A stretch of DNA of 64,000 nucleotides from positions 806,001 through 870,000 of the forward strand of contig CBDFFQ010000001.1 of NCBI GenBank assembly GCA_965246835.1. The letters run 5' to 3'. The first letter of the stretch is position 1. Each line of letters begins with the position of its first letter. This stretch comes from JANPPS01 sp965246835. GTDB taxonomy: Bacteria > Pseudomonadota > Alphaproteobacteria > Acetobacterales > Acetobacteraceae. The notes below the pieces were generated by a model, which saw only the letters and a list, made by a program, of their open reading frames with translations, was not told the DNA's origin and ran no database searches. The translations under genes were made by a program, and so were the position numbers. Below are positions 7,515-15,905 of the stretch, one piece after another.

Positions 7515-7558
7515 CCCACCCTCACCCCAGCCCTCTCCCGCCAGCGGGAGAGGGGGAG
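7515..7558 (+). repeat. palindromic repeat, copy 5 (between phnM and the DUF1045 gene)
   Basis: The most complete copy: CCCACCCTCACCCC, AG, CCCTCTCCCGCC, AGCGGGAGAGGGGGAGG. The right arm runs into GGGGGAGGA six bases before the ATG at 7566, so the repeat supplies the Shine-Dalgarno sequence. Confidence 0.88.
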
Positions 7559-7565
7559 GATCGGT

Positions 7566-8231
7566 ATGCGCGTCGCCGTCTATTACGCCCCCGCCCTGGC
7601 CGATCCTTTGTGGCCCGCCGCCTGCGCCTGGCTCGGCCGCGATCCCGAGACGGCGGCGCCCGTCCCGCAGCCCGACATCCCCGGCATCGCCGAACTCACC
7701 GCGGACCCGCGCCTGTATGGCTTTCACTGCACCCTGAAACCGCCCATGCGCCTACAAACCGACTACGCCGCCTTCCTCGATGACGCGGACCGGCTGGCCG
7801 CGTCCCTTCCCGCCTTCACGATGCCGCGGCTATCGGTGCAGGATCTCTCCGGCTTCCTCGCCCTCCGTGAGACCGAGCCTTCGCCTTCGTTGCAGCGCCT
7901 GGCCGACCGCTGCGTCGAGCAGCTGGACCACCATCGCGCCCCTCCCCCACCCGACGAACTGGCCCGGCGTCGTGGCGCCGGCCTGAGCGCGGCGCGTGAG
8001 GCGAACCTGGTGCGCTGGGGCTATCCGGGCGTGTTCGCGGAATGGCGCTTCCACATGACGCTGACCCGGCGAATGACGCCCGACGAGCACGCGACGATCC
8101 GGCCCGCGGCGGAAACGCACTTCGCCGCCGCCCTGCCTCGCCCCCGCGCCTGCACCGAGATCTGCATCTTCACCCAGCCCGCACCTGGCGCCCCGTTCAG
8201 GATTGCCGAGCGGCTCGCTCTACGGGGATAG
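7566..8231 (+). CDS. DUF1045 2H-phosphoesterase-like phosphonate metabolism protein
   Basis: 221 aa. Two HxT motifs typical of 2H phosphoesterases, HCTLKPP (H54) and HMTLTRR (H163), fit the DUF1045 family found in many C-P lyase operons. In such operons these proteins are proposed to act on cyclic ribose phosphates downstream of PhnJ, alongside or in place of PhnP, which is absent here. That role is inference from family and context. Start ATG 7566 is supported by GGGGGAGGA; the frame is open further upstream only through repeat DNA. Confidence 0.85.
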   Translation: MRVAVYYAPALADPLWPAACAWLGRDPETAAPVPQPDIPGIAELTADPRLYGFHCTLKPPMRLQTDYAAFLDDADRLAASLPAFTMPRLSVQDLSGFLALRETEPSPSLQRLADRCVEQLDHHRAPPPPDELARRRGAGLSAAREANLVRWGYPGVFAEWRFHMTLTRRMTPDEHATIRPAAETHFAAALPRPRACTEICIFTQPAPGAPFRIAERLALRG

Positions 8232-8293
8232 TGGCAACGACGCGCAGCGGCGCCATATGCTCCTCTGCGGCACTGCTCTGGGGAGACTCATCG

Positions 8294-8782
8294 ATGACCA
8301 CCGTCCTGCTCGCCCGCCGGGCGCTCGTCGTTGCCGGCACGTGTGTGTTGGCAAACGGGGGGGTCGGTGCCCCGTCAGCCGCCCGCGCGCAAAGTTTCGC
8401 GCCCACTGAATCGATGACGGGCGGCGCGAACAACTATCGCAAGGGCGCGCCCATCGTGGAGCGGATCGGCAAGGGCGGCTTCTGGATGACGGGCACGGTG
8501 CGCCGGGCCGGGGACGGGGCGCCGCTGGCGGGGCGGCGGGTGCAGATCTGGGCGCACACGACCGAAGGGCAGGAGCATGAACCGCACAGCCAGGGCGCCA
8601 CGCTGACCGATAAGGATGGCGCGTTCCGGCTCGAGATGCCGCAGATCATCCCGATCTTCGGCCAACCGCATGGCCATCTCGCCTATGACAGCGGCGAGTT
8701 CAAAACCGTCTTCTTGCGTCCCGTGATGCGGAGCGCGAAGGAGACGAGCCTGGAGGCGCATTTTGTCCTGCAGCCCGCCTAG
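8294..8782 (+). CDS. secreted intradiol-dioxygenase-like domain protein
   Basis: 162 aa. The N-terminus has LARRALVVAG followed by a hydrophobic run and ARAQS, which looks like a signal peptide, possibly Tat-type. The mature part (GTVRRAGDGAPLAGRRVQIW, then TDKDGAFRLEM, then PHGHLAYDSGEFKTVFLRP) has the beta-sandwich pattern of aromatic-ring-opening dioxygenases. The first iron-ligand tyrosine region reads EGQEHEPHS and only an HGH remains of the later ligands, so catalysis as a true dioxygenase is doubtful. It is followed 21 bases later by a ferric-reductase-like membrane gene and is probably co-transcribed with it. RBS GGGGAGA precedes the ATG. Confidence 0.65.
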   Translation: MTTVLLARRALVVAGTCVLANGGVGAPSAARAQSFAPTESMTGGANNYRKGAPIVERIGKGGFWMTGTVRRAGDGAPLAGRRVQIWAHTTEGQEHEPHSQGATLTDKDGAFRLEMPQIIPIFGQPHGHLAYDSGEFKTVFLRPVMRSAKETSLEAHFVLQPA

Positions 8783-8803
8783 CGAAATTGCGACCGGCCC
8801 AGG

Positions 8804-9427
8804 ATGAGAGCGGCCCGGGCGACGCTGATCTGGGCCGCACTCGCGGCAGTCATTTGCGTGCCGATCGCCGCCGCGGCCGCAAGCCCACTCCTCGCATGGC
8901 GGGATCCGGTTTATATCGTGGCCGGGTTCGCGGGGATCGCGGCGTTGGACCTGGTGCTCGTGCAGCCTCTGCTCATGGGCGCATACCTACCGGGTTTGTC
9001 CGCCAGATATGGGCGGCATGCCCATCGGTGGGTCGGCGCCGCACTGGTCGTGGCGGTGAGCCTTCACGTTGGGGGTCTATGGATCACCAGCCCACCGGAT
9101 ATGATCGACGCCCTGTTATTGGCATCGCCGACGCCGTTCTCCCCCTTCGGCGTGATCGCGATGTGGGCCATTTTCGCCGTTGCACTTTGGGCTGCGTTCC
9201 GCCAGCGGTTGAAGCTGCGCCCGCGCACCTGGCGCATCGGTCACATGATCCTTGCGGTGGTGATCGTCGCGGGAGGGGTGGTCCACGCCATGCTGATCGA
9301 AGGAGTGATGGAGACCGTGTCGAAAGCGGTCTTATGTGCGCTGGTTCTCGCGGCCGCCGGGAAGGCCATGGCTGACCTCAAGGTCTGGAAGCGGGCGGGG
9401 CCGCGCCGGGAAGTGTCGCAGCCATGA
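8804..9427 (+). CDS. ferric reductase-like transmembrane (cytochrome b-type) protein
   Basis: 207 aa with about six hydrophobic segments. Two histidine pairs with helix-compatible spacing, HRWVGAALVVAVSLH and HMILAVVIVAGGVVH, are the expected bis-heme ligands of the ferric-reductase/NOX/YedZ membrane domain. There is no flavin or NAD domain, so an external electron partner is needed. It pairs with the preceding secreted dioxygenase-like gene. Both lie between the DUF1045 gene and phnN, but no direct role in phosphonate use can be read from the sequence. Confidence 0.75.
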   Translation: MRAARATLIWAALAAVICVPIAAAAASPLLAWRDPVYIVAGFAGIAALDLVLVQPLLMGAYLPGLSARYGRHAHRWVGAALVVAVSLHVGGLWITSPPDMIDALLLASPTPFSPFGVIAMWAIFAVALWAAFRQRLKLRPRTWRIGHMILAVVIVAGGVVHAMLIEGVMETVSKAVLCALVLAAAGKAMADLKVWKRAGPRREVSQP

Positions 9428-9535
9428 CCGGCGGCGGTGAAGCGACGCCCGCCTAGATATCTAGATATAACGCAACGAAGATGGTCAACGCGGGCCACAC
9501 GACCGTGGAACCGTCAAACCGCGGCTGCGGTGCCG

Positions 9536-10081
9536 CTAATAATCCGCTCGCAAAGCTGAACGAAGCGCCGCCACCAGCTTCTTCGTGCCCGCTTCCACCG
9601 GCCCGTCATTCATCACGGTTTCGCGCTCCACCGGCAACGGCAGCTCGATCTGGCGGGACAGGCGCCTTGCCACGTCGATCGCGTCCTCCCGCCCGCGGGC
9701 GGCGAGGCGCCGGGCCAGGGTGTCGGCCGGTGCCGTGATCTCGATGACGCGCACCGGGAACCGCGCCGCAGCCTCTGCCACCACGGCGCGGGACACGTTG
9801 GCGACCACCACGGTGCCGGAAGCGAGGTCGATCGCGATGTCCGCGGGGATGCCGTAATGCAGGCCATGGGCGCGCCAGGTCAGCGCGAACTCCCCGGCGT
9901 CCCGACGGAGCGCAAAGGCCTGTTCCGTCACGCTCTCATGCGCCTCTTCGCCGCTATCGCCAGGGCGAGTGATGGTGCGACGGACGAAGCGGATGCGGTG
10001 GTCGCCCTCGAATGCCAGGCGGGCGCCGTTCAGCAGCGTATCCTTGCCCGCACCGGACGGGCCCACGATCAAGATCAGCAC
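9536..10081 (-). CDS. phnN: ribose 1,5-bisphosphate phosphokinase PhnN
   Basis: 181 aa guanylate-kinase-like enzyme that phosphorylates ribose 1,5-bisphosphate to PRPP, returning the C-P lyase sugar to metabolism. P-loop GPSGAGKDTLL at 7-17; FVRRTITRPGDSGEE and LTWRAHGLHYGIP are typical of PhnN, as is VIEITAPADTLARRLAARGRE. It is on the opposite strand to phnG-M and converges with the ferric reductase-like gene. The 108-bp gap at 9428-9535 contains the perfect palindrome CTAGATATCTAG (9453-9464). Confidence 0.92.
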   Translation of the reverse strand: MLILIVGPSGAGKDTLLNGARLAFEGDHRIRFVRRTITRPGDSGEEAHESVTEQAFALRRDAGEFALTWRAHGLHYGIPADIAIDLASGTVVVANVSRAVVAEAAARFPVRVIEITAPADTLARRLAARGREDAIDVARRLSRQIELPLPVERETVMNDGPVEAGTKKLVAALRSALRADY

Positions 10082-10152
10082 GCGGCCTCCGTCTCTTGCG
10101 CGGGCGGACCTTGGCGGTAGGCTTGGTGCCGCGCAACCCAGAAAGCCACACG

Positions 10153-11919
10153 ATGTTCACGACTCGTCCCGAAATCGCCGGCACCTTCGGCGTGGTGGCC
10201 ACGACGCATTGGCTGGCCACCGCCGTCGGCATGGCAGTGCTGGAGCGCGGCGGCAACGCGTTCGATGCCGCCGCCGCCGCGGGCTTCACGCTTCAGGTGG
10301 CGGAGCCGCATCTGAACGGACCCGGCGGTGACGCGCCCTTCATCGTGCACGACGCCCGGACTGGCACGCAGCATGTCGTCTGCGGCCAAGGCACCGCGCC
10401 CGCCGCCGCCACGATCTCCGCCTTCCAGGCGCTCGGCCTCGACCTCGTCCCCGCCACGGGCTTCCTGCCGGCCATGGTGCCGGGCGCGTTCGGGGCCTGG
10501 TGCCTGCTGCTCGAACGCTGGGGCACGTGGGAGCTGGCAGACGTGCTGGAGTTCGCGATCGGCTATGCCGCGCAGGGCGTGCCGCTGGTGCCGCGCATCC
10601 CCGCCACGATCGAGGGCGTGCGCCCGCTGTTCGAGGCGGAGTGGCCCAGCAGCGCCGCGGTGTTCCTGCCGCACGGACAGGTGCCGGCGGCCGGCGCCCT
10701 GTTCCGCAACCCGGGCATCGCCGATACCTATCGCCGCATCCTGGCCGAAGCCGTGGGCAGCACCCGCGAGGCGCGGATCGAGGCGGCGCGGCGGGCCTGG
10801 TATGAGGGTTTCGTGGCGGAGGCGATCGGCCGCTTCTTCGATACGCCGGCGATGGACACTTCCGGACGCCGCCATCGCGGATTGCTGACCGCACAGGATT
10901 GCGCGGCGTGGTCCGCCACCGTCGAAGACCCGGCCGCTTACGACTACCACGGCCATACCGTGCTGAAATGCGGCGCCTGGAGCCAAGGCCCGGCCTTTCT
11001 GCAGCAGCTGGCGTTGCTGAAGGGCTTCGACCTCGCCGCCATGGACCCCGTCGGCGCCGAGTTCGTCCACACCGTCACGGAGTGCGCCAAGCTCGCCTTC
11101 GCCGACCGGGAGGCGTTCTATGGCGACGTGCCGGGCGTGCCGCTCGATAGGCTGCTGTCGGACGGCTACAACGCCGGCCGCCGCGCCCTGGTGGGGTCGC
11201 AGGCCTCGCTGGAATTGCGGCCGGGTGTCATCCCGGGCCATGCCGGCTGGACCGATCCGGACGCCATCGGACGGGCCGGGCTGCTATCGCGGGCGGCGGG
11301 CGCCGGGGAGCCCACGGTTGCGCGGCTGGGCGCCGTGGGGGGCGACACCGTGCATATCGACGTGATCGACCGGTGGGGCAACATGGTCTCCGCCACCCCA
11401 TCGGGCGGGTGGCTGCAATCCTCGCCGGTGGTGCCGGGGCTCGGCTTCCCGCTCGGCACGCGGGGGCAGATGTTCTGGTTGCGGGAGGGGGTGCCCAATG
11501 CGTTGGCACCGGGCAAGCGGCCGCGGACGACGCTGTCGCCCAGCATGGCGCTGCGGGATGGCATGCCCTGGATGGCATTCGGCACGCCGGGCGGGGAGCA
11601 GCAGGACCAGTGGTCGCTCACGTTCTTCCTGCGGATGGTGCATCACGGGCTCGGTATCCAGCAGGCGATCGACCTGCCGTCCTTCCACTCCGAACACTGG
11701 CCCAGCAGCTTCTGGCCCCGCGTCGCCCGGCCCGGCAAGTTGGTGCTGGAGGGCCGGTTCGAGCCCGCGGTGCTCGCGGCGTTGCAGGCGCAGGGGCATG
11801 TGGCGGAGCGGGGCGAGGACTGGTCGGAGGGCCGGCTATCGGCGGCGCGGCTGGAGGGCGGGCAGATGTTCGCCGGGGCCAATCCGCGCGGAATGCAGGG
11901 GTATGCGGCGGGGCGGTGA
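10153..11919 (+). CDS. gamma-glutamyltransferase family protein (Ntn hydrolase)
   Basis: 588 aa. GGT-family proenzyme: an N-terminal large subunit (ATTHWLATAVGMAVLERGGNA, then NGPGGDAPFI) and an autocleavage/nucleophile threonine at T399 in GGDTVHIDVIDRWGN. The small subunit carries SATPSGGW, ALAPGKRPRTTLSPS and GTPGGEQQDQW. There is no signal peptide, so it is probably cytoplasmic and may act on gamma-glutamyl amides or acyl substrates other than glutathione. Start ATG 10153 gives the usual family N-terminus. It is divergent from phnN and followed by lysA. A second GGT homologue at 26903-28510 is in another context. Confidence 0.9.
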   Translation: MFTTRPEIAGTFGVVATTHWLATAVGMAVLERGGNAFDAAAAAGFTLQVAEPHLNGPGGDAPFIVHDARTGTQHVVCGQGTAPAAATISAFQALGLDLVPATGFLPAMVPGAFGAWCLLLERWGTWELADVLEFAIGYAAQGVPLVPRIPATIEGVRPLFEAEWPSSAAVFLPHGQVPAAGALFRNPGIADTYRRILAEAVGSTREARIEAARRAWYEGFVAEAIGRFFDTPAMDTSGRRHRGLLTAQDCAAWSATVEDPAAYDYHGHTVLKCGAWSQGPAFLQQLALLKGFDLAAMDPVGAEFVHTVTECAKLAFADREAFYGDVPGVPLDRLLSDGYNAGRRALVGSQASLELRPGVIPGHAGWTDPDAIGRAGLLSRAAGAGEPTVARLGAVGGDTVHIDVIDRWGNMVSATPSGGWLQSSPVVPGLGFPLGTRGQMFWLREGVPNALAPGKRPRTTLSPSMALRDGMPWMAFGTPGGEQQDQWSLTFFLRMVHHGLGIQQAIDLPSFHSEHWPSSFWPRVARPGKLVLEGRFEPAVLAALQAQGHVAERGEDWSEGRLSAARLEGGQMFAGANPRGMQGYAAGR

Positions 11920-11941
11920 TCACCACGGCGGATGGGGGAGA

Positions 11942-11989
11942 ATGAACTGGTTGTGGAAATTCCGCGCCGCGTTGCCTAATACCGATTGA
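11942..11989 (+). CDS. possible 15-codon leader ORF coupled to lysA
   Basis: ATG 11942 follows GGGGGAGA and reads MNWLWKFRAALPNTD, stopping at TGA 11987-11989, which shares its A with the lysA ATG (TGATG). lysA has no ribosome binding site of its own, so translation of this short ORF could deliver ribosomes to it. Only one lysine is present, so a lysine attenuator is unlikely. The spacing from GGAG to the ATG is short. Weakly supported. Confidence 0.3.
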   Translation: MNWLWKFRAALPNTD

Positions 11990-13320
11990 TGCACCCCGCC
12001 GCCCTCATCCCGGACCAGGACCCCACCGCCGCCGAGCTCATCGCGGCGCGCCCGCATCTGTCGATGCATGCCATGGACGGCCTCCTGGTCGAGGGCGTGC
12101 CGCTCAACGCCATCGCGGACCAGGTCGGCACGCCCACCTGGGTCATCTCCGCCGGCGCCATGCGGGGACGGTTGCGGCAGCTGCAGGCGGCGTTCCGCGA
12201 CGCCGAGCTCCCTGTCGCAATCCACTACGCCATCAAGGCCAACGACCACCTGGCTCTCCTGCGCCTGGTGCGGAGCGAGGGCGCCGGGGCCGACGTGGTC
12301 AGCGGGGGCGAGCTGCTGCGTGCGATCGAGGCTGGGATCGCGCCCGCGCACATCGTGTTCGCGGGCGTCGGCAAGGCCGCGTGGGAGCTGCGCCGGGCGC
12401 TCGAACACGGTGTCGGCCAGATCAATGTCGAGAGCGCGGAGGAGCTGGCCATGCTCTCCGCCATCGCCGCCGGGATGGGCCGCGTGGCTCCCGTGGCGTT
12501 GCGCATCAACCCGGACGTGGACGCCGGCACCCACGCCAAGATCACCACGGGCCGGGCGGAGAACAAGTTCGGCATCGCCTATGACGGCGCCGCGGCGCTA
12601 TATGCCCATGCCGCAACGCTGCCCGGCATCCGCCCGGTGGGCCTCAGCCTGCATATCGGCAGCCAGATCCTGTCCATGGCGCCGTATCGCGCCGCCTACG
12701 CCCGGGCGGCTACGCTCGTCCGCGAGCTCCGGGCCGCCGGGCATGCCGTCGAGACCGTGGATTGCGGCGGCGGGCTCGGCATCGGCTACCGGGACGAGCC
12801 GGCCCCCTCCCCCGCCGCCCTCGCCGGCGCGATCAAGGCCACGCTGGGCGGCATGGAGTTGCGCCTGGCGATCGAGCCCGGGCGATGGCTGGTAGGGCCG
12901 GCCGGGCTGCTGCTCAGCTCCGTCGTGCTGGCCAAGCACACGCCGGGTCGCCGGTTCGTGGTGCTGGATGCCGCGATGAACGATCTGATCCGTCCATCGA
13001 TGTATGATGCGTGGCACGGCATCGTCCCGGTCTCGGCCATCGACGCCGTGCGCCCCGTGACGCCCGCCGACATCGTGGGGCCCGTGTGCGAGAGCGGGGA
13101 CGTGTTCGCGCGCGGCAGGGCGCTGCCACCTCTGGCGCCGGGTGCGCGCGTCGCGCTTCTGGACGCCGGCGCTTATGGATCGGTCATGAGCTCCACCTAC
13201 AACGCCCGGCCGCTTGCGGCCCAGGTGCTGGTGGAGGGCGAGCGATGGGCGGTGATCCGGGCCCGGCAGGAACTCCCGGCGCTCTGGGCCGGGGAGAGCA
13301 TTCCGGATTGGATCGGGTGA
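11989..13320 (+). CDS. lysA: diaminopimelate decarboxylase
   Basis: 443 aa fold-type III PLP enzyme converting meso-diaminopimelate to lysine. PLP lysine K83 in HYAIKAN, NINVESAEEL-like segment (QINVESAEEL), AENKFGI, LHIGSQI, DCGGGLGIGY, EPGRWLVGPAG, the partner cysteine in CESGDVFARG and YNARP near the C-terminus are all present. The motif set fits DAP rather than ornithine or arginine decarboxylase. ATG 11989 is chosen; TTG 11986 directly before it is possible. No lptM lipoprotein or argH precedes it, unlike many proteobacteria. The TIGR02302 gene starts four bases after the stop. Confidence 0.94.
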   Translation: MHPAALIPDQDPTAAELIAARPHLSMHAMDGLLVEGVPLNAIADQVGTPTWVISAGAMRGRLRQLQAAFRDAELPVAIHYAIKANDHLALLRLVRSEGAGADVVSGGELLRAIEAGIAPAHIVFAGVGKAAWELRRALEHGVGQINVESAEELAMLSAIAAGMGRVAPVALRINPDVDAGTHAKITTGRAENKFGIAYDGAAALYAHAATLPGIRPVGLSLHIGSQILSMAPYRAAYARAATLVRELRAAGHAVETVDCGGGLGIGYRDEPAPSPAALAGAIKATLGGMELRLAIEPGRWLVGPAGLLLSSVVLAKHTPGRRFVVLDAAMNDLIRPSMYDAWHGIVPVSAIDAVRPVTPADIVGPVCESGDVFARGRALPPLAPGARVALLDAGAYGSVMSSTYNARPLAAQVLVEGERWAVIRARQELPALWAGESIPDWIG

Positions 13321-13324
13321 CGCG

Positions 13325-15901
13325 ATGACCTCACCGGCACCGGACCGCACACTGTCCCGCAAGCGGGCGGTCGCTCGGCTGGTGTTATGGGTCGAGCAGC
13401 TATGGCCGGCGCTCTGGCCCGCCTTGGCCGTCATCGGCGTGTATGCCTGCCTGGCGCTGCTGAACGTGCCGGCGTTGCTGCCACCCGAGGGTCGGATCGC
13501 CGTCCTGGCCATCGCGCTGCTGCTTTTGGGGGTGGCGGTGTGGCGCGGAGTGCGTCGCAGCGTGCGCCCAGGCGCCGAGGCGGTGGACCGGCGGCTCGAG
13601 CGCGACTCAGGGCTGCGTCATCGCCCGTTGGCCGCGCTGACCGACCGCCCCTCCTCGCCTACGCCCGAGGCGGCTTCGGTCTGGGAGGAGCATGTGCGCC
13701 GGCTCCGGGCGCAGACCGGCCGCCTCCGCCTCGGCTGGCCGCGGCCCGGGCTCGCGGGGCGGGACCGGTATGCGCTTCGGGGGGGCCTGGTGGTATTGCT
13801 GGGCGCGGCGCTGCTGGTTGCGGGGGCAGAGGCGCCGGGGCGGTTGTGGCGCGGGGTGGCGCCGGGCTGGCCGGCGGCGGCACCGGGCCCGGCCACGGTG
13901 GTGCAGGCCTGGGTCACGCCCCCCGCCTACACCGGCCTGCCGCCGCGCTTCCTCCGCACCGACCTCGCAGCGGTGCAGGTGCCAGCAGGCGCTGCCCTGG
14001 CAGTCAATGTGACGGGTGGGAGCGGCGCGCCGTCCCTGTCTCTGGATGGCGGGACAGAACCGTTCCGCGCGCTCGATACCGGGAGCTGGCAGTCGGATCG
14101 CACGCTGACGAAGGACACCCGGCTCGAGGTTCGGCGAGGCATCGGCGCGCTGGCGGCCTGGTCGGTCACGGTCACACCGGACAAGCCGCCCGTGGCTGCC
14201 TTCACGGAGCCACCGGGGGCCATGCCGGGCAATCCGCCCACCAACCAGACCCGGCTACCGTGGCGCGCCGAAGATGATTACGGCCTGGTTTCAGTACAGG
14301 CCGAGCTGCGGCTGCGGGACCGGGCGCAGGCCGAGCCCCTGGTGGTCCCGCTCCCCCTCACCGGCACCCCGCGCACCGCCCGGGCCGTGGCGGCGCAGGA
14401 TCTCACGGCGCATCCGTGGGCCGGGCTTGCGGTGACGGCGCGGATCGTGGCGAAGGATGCGGCCGGCCAGAGCGGAGCCAGCGCGCCCGCCGGGTTCGTG
14501 CTGCCGGAACGGAATTTCGACCATCCCGTCGCCCGCGCCGTGATCGCCATCCGCCGCCAACTGAGTCTCACGCCTGATGCGCGGGCGGAGGCGGAGGCGG
14601 CGCTGGACGGCATTGCCGGCGTGCCGGAGGCGTTCAACACCGATAGCGGCACCCTGCTGACCCTGCGCAGCACCGGCGCCCTGCTGCGCCACGGCCGTGG
14701 CGATGCGGCGGTCACGGAGGCGCAGGCGCGGCTATGGGAACTGGCGCTTTCGCTCGAGGACGGTGCGCTGGACCGCACGGCCCGCGCCCTCGATGTGGCT
14801 CGGCAGGCGTTACGGGACGCGCTGGCCGAAGCGAAGGAGGCGGAGCAGAAGGGCATCCCGCTCACGCCCGAGCAGCAGCAGGCATTGCAGGACAAGATGC
14901 AGGCGCTGCGGGAGGCGATCCAGCGCCAGATCGAGGCCCTGACGGAGCAAGCCAAGCGGGAGGGGAGCGAGTTGCCGTTCGATCCCCGCGCCCCGCAGAT
15001 GGACGCGCGCGAGCTGGACCGCCGCGCCGAACGCATGCAGGAGGCCGCCCGCGAGGGCCGGACCGAGGATGCGCAGCGCGAGATGGCGGAGCTGGAGCAG
15101 TTGCTGCAGGAATTGCAGGCCGCCCGGCCCGAGAGCGGGGAGGCGCGGGAGCGGCGGCGGGCCGAGAAGCAGGAGCGTGGCCAGCGGCAGATGAGCGCCG
15201 TGCAGGACATGGTGCGGCGGGAAGGCGGCCTGCTGGACAAGTCGCAATCCCGCGCCGACGCCCGGCCCGACACGCGACCCGACCCACGCAGCGCGCCGCA
15301 ACGCGACCCGGAGCGTCGCAGCCAGCAGGCGCTGCGCCGCGCCCTGGGTGAGCTGATGCAGCGCCAAGGTGATCTCACGGGGGAGATCCCGCAGGCATTG
15401 AACGAGGCGGACCTCGCGATGCGTGAAGCCGGGGAGGCGCTCGGTCAGGGTCAGGACGCCGCGGCCGGGCGCGCGCAGAAACGGGCGATCGAGGCGCTGC
15501 AGAAGGGCGGGCGCGAGATGGGCCAGCAAATGGCCCGGCAATTCGGCACCGGCGAACAACCCGGCGAGGGCGAGGGCGACGATCCCGGTGACGAACCCGG
15601 CCAAGGCACCGGCCAGAACGGCCAGGATCCGGACGGCAACCGCCCCGGCCAGACCGCCGGCCCCCGCCCCGGCGAAGCACCCGGCGCGCAACGCCGCCGC
15701 ACCGCCCGCCGCGACCCGCTGGGCCGCCCGGCGCCGCAAGGCACCTCCGGGTCGGAGGAAAGCGGCGACGTGCGCGTGCCGGACCAGATGGAACAGGCGC
15801 GGACCCGGGCGCTGCAAGACGAGCTACGCCGCCGCGGCGCCGAACGCACCCGGCCGCAACCGGAGCTGGACTACATCGACCGGTTGCTGAAGGCGTATTG
15901 A
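13325..15901 (+). CDS. TIGR02302/DUF4175 family membrane protein
   Basis: 858 aa. Two hydrophobic segments near the N-terminus (about residues 28-48 and 55-75) and a third around 155-170 anchor it in the membrane. A beta-rich region follows (PATVVQAWVTPPAYTGLPPR onward). Residues about 480-700 are long charged helices rich in Q, E and R (likely coiled coil), and the C-terminus is a low-complexity stretch rich in G, P, Q and D. This layout and the position directly after lysA match the alphaproteobacterial TIGR02302 family, whose function is not established. Expressed with lysA. Confidence 0.85.
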   Translation: MTSPAPDRTLSRKRAVARLVLWVEQLWPALWPALAVIGVYACLALLNVPALLPPEGRIAVLAIALLLLGVAVWRGVRRSVRPGAEAVDRRLERDSGLRHRPLAALTDRPSSPTPEAASVWEEHVRRLRAQTGRLRLGWPRPGLAGRDRYALRGGLVVLLGAALLVAGAEAPGRLWRGVAPGWPAAAPGPATVVQAWVTPPAYTGLPPRFLRTDLAAVQVPAGAALAVNVTGGSGAPSLSLDGGTEPFRALDTGSWQSDRTLTKDTRLEVRRGIGALAAWSVTVTPDKPPVAAFTEPPGAMPGNPPTNQTRLPWRAEDDYGLVSVQAELRLRDRAQAEPLVVPLPLTGTPRTARAVAAQDLTAHPWAGLAVTARIVAKDAAGQSGASAPAGFVLPERNFDHPVARAVIAIRRQLSLTPDARAEAEAALDGIAGVPEAFNTDSGTLLTLRSTGALLRHGRGDAAVTEAQARLWELALSLEDGALDRTARALDVARQALRDALAEAKEAEQKGIPLTPEQQQALQDKMQALREAIQRQIEALTEQAKREGSELPFDPRAPQMDARELDRRAERMQEAAREGRTEDAQREMAELEQLLQELQAARPESGEARERRRAEKQERGQRQMSAVQDMVRREGGLLDKSQSRADARPDTRPDPRSAPQRDPERRSQQALRRALGELMQRQGDLTGEIPQALNEADLAMREAGEALGQGQDAAAGRAQKRAIEALQKGGREMGQQMARQFGTGEQPGEGEGDDPGDEPGQGTGQNGQDPDGNRPGQTAGPRPGEAPGAQRRRTARRDPLGRPAPQGTSGSEESGDVRVPDQMEQARTRALQDELRRRGAERTRPQPELDYIDRLLKAY

Positions 15902-15905
15902 GGCC

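Noticed and set aside
9453..9464. Perfect palindrome CTAGATATCTAG as a possible operator
   Set aside because: It lies between the converging 3' ends of the ferric-reductase-like gene and phnN, where no promoter is expected, so no regulatory role can be supported.
894..10081. phn locus as a genomic island bounded by att repeats at tRNA-Asn
   Set aside because: No second copy of the tRNA 3' end and no integrase gene were found in the window; base composition of the phn genes matches the surroundings.
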